NCBI GenBank assembly: GCA_002633005.1
Contig: NMRA01000246.1
Coordinates: 85,873-149,872, forward strand
DNA from: Phoronis australis
Taxonomy: Eukaryota; Phoronida; Phoronidae
Length of the DNA: 64,000 nt
Reading direction: 5' to 3'
Under the pieces are notes generated by a model that was given only the letters and a program-made list of their open reading frames with translations, did not search any database and was not told where the DNA came from. Positions 60,307-64,000 of this stretch are shown piece after piece; position 1 is the stretch's first letter; each line of letters opens with the position of its first letter. A program made the position numbers and the translations under genes.

Positions 60307-61605
60307 TTTGAGCACTCACTATTAAAGATTATCAATCTCGTTCAGTTCTTATGATGCATATTTTAAGTCAAGGTTGCTAGTTTCCCCACATTTTTTTACA
60401 GGATCTCAAAAAGGATCCCATTTTAAGATTACTGAACAAAAGTTTTCGAACCTGTCTCAAAGTAGTCCGCGAATAGCTCAGGAAATATTGATGTTTTTTA
60501 TTTCAATTCCAGTGAATGCTTTAAACGGACGTGCAACTCGGGCAAAACATTGTAGTTGAGTTCAGGATTTGTCCTGCCCAAATAAAGGCAAGGTGAACTC
60601 TGAGCAAGTTTTGCATGTTTTGGGAGCTAAAGTTTGTGTGATATGGGTGTCCACTAAGGTTTACATGCTCTCAAGAAAGGCGCGGTAGTGCACTGACTGA
60701 GGCGTTGTTCTTCAAAACCTTTTTTCATCTGTCACTGCATCGAATTTGAATTATGTTGTGACGAGTTTGAAAAACCTATGCAATGAGTTTTATGTATTGG
60801 GAGATTAGTCATTTTTAAGCTAATTATGTACTTTTTTGGTACCAGTTCAGTGCACAGCGTTTATTCCAAGACTTGGCACACTAACTCCCCACCTTATGAA
60901 AATAGACTTTCGAACATTTACTTGAATTTCGAAATTCCAGTTGAGTTTGAATTTTCTGTTGTAAAAAACCCTGGGGGTGCCAGGCGTATTTAAAAGTAAA
61001 ATTTTGTAAATTTTGTGAGAGTGTCAAAGCAATCGAGCATGGTAAATAAAATATTTCTATTTGGAAAGTGGAAATACGAATTTTTAAAGATATTATGAAG
61101 ACATAAAATTATAGGTCTTATATGAACAATGCGACTTTGCCTTGTTTTAGTTTTGTTATCATTTCATGGTGATAATGACATTATTATAATAATAATCACA
61201 GAAGTTTGTCCTAGAGATACGTCAGCCACATGTTTTGGGCATAGTAAAGTTGAGGACAAAATGGCTTAAAAGTGAAATTCTAATTTCTCGTTTATTCCTT
61301 AAAAGATACATAGCACTAAATCAATGCTTTTCCATGTTGTACCATGTGTTATACCATATACAATATTTCAAAAAATTGTGGTATCCACAATAATATTGGA
61401 TGTCGCACTTTTAGGGCTTGCCAACCACAACAAAACTGAAACGTTGTCTTGAGGCATTGTTGATGGTTTCTGTGTTGTCGTTGATAACATAAATAGAATG
61501 GTAGTATCAGGGTTAAGGTATATTACAAAGATCAATTTCTTGAGACAGAATGGACTGGTTCCATTTCAATATTTAGCCTAATGAAGGTGAAATGCAGGTT
61601 TAATT

Positions 61606-61999
61606 TTGTCAGAAATTGATGACAGTTTATGTAAATGTTGGTACACTGCCATTGAAACTGGTTACAAGGCACTACTGAAAAATGATGCAGACCCTGAGTC
61701 AATAGACAAGTGCATTGTTATCGATTATGTGTTTGTTTTTAAGTATCCAGTTTTGTTTAATCTCACCCTTGAGTGTTCTGTACTTGTCAAGTATTGTGGC
61801 CTTCCCTACATCACTTCCCTGTATGTTTGCTCGAAAGGGGGATCAACTAGCGGTGTTGGCACCTTCCTCAATAGTTGTTGCATTGACTAAAACAGGTCAA
61901 TACTGCGATTCGGTGCAAGAAATACTTAAGAGTCAACATTTTAAATCCAGGGTTATATGTTTGGCAAGAAATTATGGTGAATTTACAATCGAAACTTGA
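61606..61999 (+). pseudogene. Possible frame-disrupted coding remnant, unknown
   Basis: Two overlapping ORF segments in different frames lie here. The first includes SEIDDSLCKCWYTAIETGYK. The second ends with KGDQLAVLAPSSIVVALTKT and QEILKSQHFKSRVICLARNY. Between them is a less coding-like stretch. This could be a decayed retrocopy, unassigned exons, or chance. No domain is recognised. Confidence 0.15.
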
Positions 62000-64000
62000 A
62001 ACTTCCTATTCATTTGCTTTGCCATTGTAAATCAAGTGGGCGTGTGATTTTGTAATTACATTTCATGGATTTTAGTTTCACATAACATATTAAAAAGTTA
62101 AGCCCAGTTCAATGCCTGATGTCTGGAGTAGCTCTCTATTGACTTTTAGTGGACTTTCAGATCTGTATCATATAAAATGCCTGTTGGATTGATAACGAAA
62201 GTCTTTGGACAATAACAGTTCAGCATGCATATGCAAAGTGAAGGCAACATCTTGATGTGCCGATTATTTGCTCATATGAGCGCTATCAAGATACCTGTAG
62301 GTTATTAGTACCTTTGTGATAGATGAGTTACCTGAATTCCAGTCACAATGGCGAGACATTAAGAGCAGAAGTGTACATAGATCTTAAGACCTGATGTTCT
62401 CAGGTAGATCAGGTGAGTTGTACTGGTGACATCACCAATATTGTTCAACATCAGCAGTTAACATGAAGTATTACCAACTAATATAGAGAGTTACCGATAG
62501 CAACGTATGACAATGGCGTCCAAAGTTGTTTGAATTTTTTGTGTTAAGTAAAAATGTAACACATGAGAGATGTCACACTGTTATCAAGTCACGGTATTAA
62601 TTTTACACTGGTGGTAAAAAGTCTTTCTTTTTTCTTTGAGTTAAGTCCATATAACTGCTGTACTGTTCTGCCAAGTCAAATCAAATATATTTTTTCCTCT
62701 CATTGTCATTTCTGTATTTGGACTCCAGTGCTTAGTTATTGCAGCACCTTATTAGACAAGTTTATCAAGTTCTCTCAATTTCTCAGCGTTCAGGTATTGA
62801 TTCCTTTCATAACCGTCCAGCCAAGCATTTTCCTGTCTTTTGTACCATCCAACTGAATATCTGTGAACTCTGTCCACAACAAATGATTGACGTGATTGAT
62901 GGAAGTCGCTTGTCCTTGGAGCACTGCAAATCTCCGCTTGCTTCGGTGGGCATGAGCTAATCTATACTCGCAAGAACTGTACGTTTGCTAAAATGTTTGT
63001 GTTGTGATCTCTGTGTCATGGTTCCGGTGAGGAAATTTAAAACGGTTGAGAAGAGGCTGTAAAGAAAACTCGATTTTCCACTCAATTAGTGTTCCTAATG
63101 AGAGTGTCGCCACCTTTCCTGGTTAGGGTTGGTTGTGTGATCTGTTAGACACTAGATTATCCAACATTGCCTTGAGTCTAAATTGGTATTGGAATAGTTT
63201 TCATTTCAAATTTTTGACTAACATCAGATTTTAGTTGAAGGATGTTGTTCATTTGCTTGCATGCTCATCTCTCCTCTTGCGAATATCAAAATAAGGTGCT
63301 CATAAAACTGAAACACTATACACTGGCTTGTGATTGGTTGTCAAAGTATAGCCAGCCACAAGATAAACTGATGGTTGTTTTGAGGGCATACTGTGACCAG
63401 GCATGAAGCTACTACAGAAAGTATGATATTAGTCCCTAGCCGGGGGTGTGAACAGTCTGGTCACTGGGCTTCTTAATGCTTTGGTCAGGCTTCTAAATCC
63501 CATGGCTGGGCTCCCTGAAGACAACAGCCAGAGAGCAGTTGCCATGGAATGATAATAAATACTTGAGTGGAAGTTTGATAGGCTGGCTTCTAAAGCCAAT
63601 GAGGGAGTTGGCTTTGTAAATGCTAGTCCTATGATCAGGTACTGAGGTGGGACCATGGGAGCAATGACTTAGCTAATAAATATTAATCAGCCTATCTGGC
63701 CACTGGATTGTTTTCACTCCCTGATGATAAAATGCACAACACAAGCACTGGGTTGCCATGTAATTGAACAACTGGCCATGTCTGTGAAGTGTTACATAAC
63801 ATCCCTCTTCTTAGTTAGCTCACTTCATTGGACAACTACCAACAGATGTGAAGACTTGCTGTGGGTGTGTATATACATGAAGGGAAATATTCTGACTGTT
63901 TAATACCAGATTTGGTCAGAGCTGACTGAAGATTCTCTAGATAATAATTAAGACACCTCTGGCTGTGAGACAGAATGTTTATTACTTGGACTGATGGGAG

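Larger units (their letters stand above)
58622..64000 (+). other. Downstream intron region without SAM-domain exons
   Basis: 5.4 kb to the window edge. I searched by eye for the SAM-domain blocks expected next in Caskin (for example SRMTPEDLTAIG or ITKLGHQKKL) and saw none, so the remaining exons should lie beyond 64000. Several + strand ORF fragments with coding-like composition occur at 60012-60306, 61606-61999 and 62739-62960; they have no recognised domain. Confidence 0.65.

Noticed and set aside
58622-64000. SAM-domain exons of Caskin
   Set aside because: None of the expected SAM blocks could be read in any frame on the plus strand; they probably lie past the window end.

Overview
The window is AT-rich animal nuclear DNA with long introns, canonical GT-AG splice sites and many short transposon-derived repeats. 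No bacterial or organellar features are visible. One protein-coding gene is recognised with confidence: an invertebrate Caskin (CASK-interacting ankyrin/SH3/SAM scaffold protein) on the + strand. Eleven well-supported exons between 8374 and 57533 join in frame. They encode six ankyrin repeats, an SH3 domain split over two exons, and the start of the long low-complexity linker. The sequence is close to vertebrate CASKIN1/2 at the ankyrin and SH3 blocks but is clearly not vertebrate. With the repeat content this suggests an invertebrate bilaterian; I cannot name the phylum.

The gene is incomplete at both ends. The first visible exon (8374-8471) begins in the middle of a codon at ankyrin repeat 1, so the N-terminal exon(s) lie upstream or were missed. 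The last confident exon ends at 57533, and no SAM-domain exon is visible before 64000. Two very short, frame-preserving candidate exons were found: 36 nt at 50153-50188 and 33 nt at 58589-58621. An alternative in-frame 3' splice site lies 117 nt upstream of the last confident exon. If real, all three would vary the linker between the SH3 and SAM domains.

Layout: 1-8373 is 5' flank or intron holding two terminal-inverted-repeat elements and a GC palindrome. 8374-22504 holds the ankyrin exons A-E. 22505-33817 and 33927-45855 are two introns of over 11 kb around exon F; they contain repeats, assembly duplications and an N gap. 45856-52373 holds the SH3 and linker exons. 52374-57359 is an intron with satellite-like and tRNA-like repeats. 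57360-58621 holds the last exons. 58622-64000 is a downstream intron with some unassigned ORF fragments.

The rest is repeats: several MITE-like elements with terminal inverted repeats, a poly-A retro-insertion with an 11-bp target-site duplication, a three-copy SINE-like family, minisatellites, and a diverged satellite present at two places. Three near-identical duplications meet at single n characters or an N gap and look like unmerged haplotypes or contig overlaps rather than real tandem copies.
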